Origin: Henckelia pumila | Taxonomy: Eukaryota > Streptophyta > Magnoliopsida > Lamiales > Gesneriaceae | Assembly: GCF_033568475.1 (NCBI RefSeq) | Contig: NC_133123.1 | Coordinates: 59,899,522-59,963,521 of the forward strand | Direction of reading: 5' to 3' | DNA: 64,000 bases | In this document: piece after piece, positions 63,601 through 64,000 of the stretch | Layout: each line of letters starts with the position of its first letter | Numbering within the stretch: the stretch's first letter is position 1 | Position numbers and translations under genes: made by a program | Notes under the pieces: generated by a model | The model's database searches: none | What the model was told of the DNA's origin: nothing | The model's input: the letters and a program-made list of their open reading frames with translations, nothing else

Positions 63601-64000
63601 AAATTACCCGACTCAATCAGATAAACAAAATACGTAGTAGTGTGACTAGGGATCGTTCCCACGAGGAAAGGAAAATTTAATGTGTTCTAAAATAAAAGAA
63701 AGAGGGTTTTGAGTTTGAACTTAACTACTGAAAATTTAAGAAATTTAAAATTCAAGTTTATCACTAACATGCAAGATTAAAATTATACTGAAGAAATCAA
63801 TGAGAAACAAGCCTTGGTATCGGTCGACTACACCCTTGATATCATTCATTCAATCATCGATTACCTTAAAATAATTAATTTATCAAATATTAATCATTGA
63901 AAATTAAATTCCTGTTTCACCTTAATCTTAGTTTATTAGACACCAGCGTTCTAGATTAACCTTTACCAATAAATCAACCCGGATACCAGCGATCTAGATT
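63601..64000. other. Right-edge sequence, unassigned
   Basis: AT-rich and non-coding. It contains TAGGGATCGTTCCCACGAGG (63648-63667), a phrase I recall from plant repeats but cannot assign, and a repeated ACCAGCGWTCTAGATTA phrase (63942 and about 63985). No reading frame or known element end is seen. Confidence 0.4.

Noticed and set aside
1..64000. Bacterial-type systems: operons, CRISPR arrays, Shine-Dalgarno sites
   Set aside because: The window is plant nuclear repeat DNA; repeats present are LTRs, microsatellites and tandem arrays without the CRISPR repeat-spacer pattern.
1..64000. tRNA genes suggested by TGGTATCAGAG-like strings
   Set aside because: These are primer-binding sites next to LTRs, not folded tRNA genes; no cloverleaf was seen.

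Overview
This 64 kb window is nuclear DNA of a flowering plant, probably a eudicot. It is AT-rich and almost all of it is LTR retrotransposons, DNA-transposon pieces and duplicated repeats. The plant assignment rests on plant-only element lineages (Tat-type Ty3/gypsy with a second RNase H, chromoviruses, Retrofit/Ale-like Ty1/copia, CACTA elements, the putative plant transposon protein family) and on fragments of plant nuclear genes with GT-AG introns. I see no intact host gene and no tRNA, rRNA or CRISPR locus. The species cannot be named from the sequence.

Layout. 1-4639: element A, a minus-strand chromovirus (LTR 3695-4639) running off the left edge, itself broken by a piece (583-2344) carrying a decayed plant transposon protein. 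4640-9172: element B, a Tat-lineage gypsy on the minus strand, interrupted by A in its second RNase H. 9212-12605: CACTA-like element K, whose transposase-associated domain is joined to a leucine-rich-repeat fragment. 12606-25897: element C, a plus-strand Ty1/copia with element E (12634-19025, TSD AATCT) inside its 5' LTR and a solo LTR (20676-22517, TSD ATCTC) inside its polyprotein gene. 25893-33577: element D, a minus-strand chromovirus fused to C at a 5-base microhomology.

33578-43741: two direct copies of a ~1.1-1.3 kb segment carrying a CACTA terminus. They flank a copia RNase H scrap, a gypsy-type LTR (X1) and a decayed copia (F, 36077-42110) inserted in X1. The copia-scrap/X1 junction recurs at 61.7-63.4 kb.

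44172-55692: the most interesting part, a composite (M) bounded by similar inverted sequences. It holds intron-containing fragments of a succinate dehydrogenase assembly factor 2 gene, of the complex I 39-kDa subunit (NDUFA9) gene and of an unidentified gene on the plus strand, and a multi-exon fragment of an At1g02270-like endonuclease/exonuclease/phosphatase gene on the minus strand. It resembles a Pack-type (Pack-MULE or Helitron) gene-capture element. An uninterrupted Retrofit/Ale-like copia (H, 47347-52105, 1453-codon ORF) sits inside it, next to an AT-rich minisatellite.

55943-60662: a plant-transposon-protein pseudogene (J) on the minus strand, split by element I (57368-60182, TSD GAACA), a small chromovirus that lost its RT, RNase H and integrase core. 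60663-64000: non-coding sequence, a copia scrap and the second gypsy-type LTR (X3).

Relative order from nesting: B before A; K before C before E and the solo LTR; J before I; X1 before F; M (or its repeat array) before H. Most coding regions carry stops or frameshifts. H is the only element whose coding capacity looks complete.
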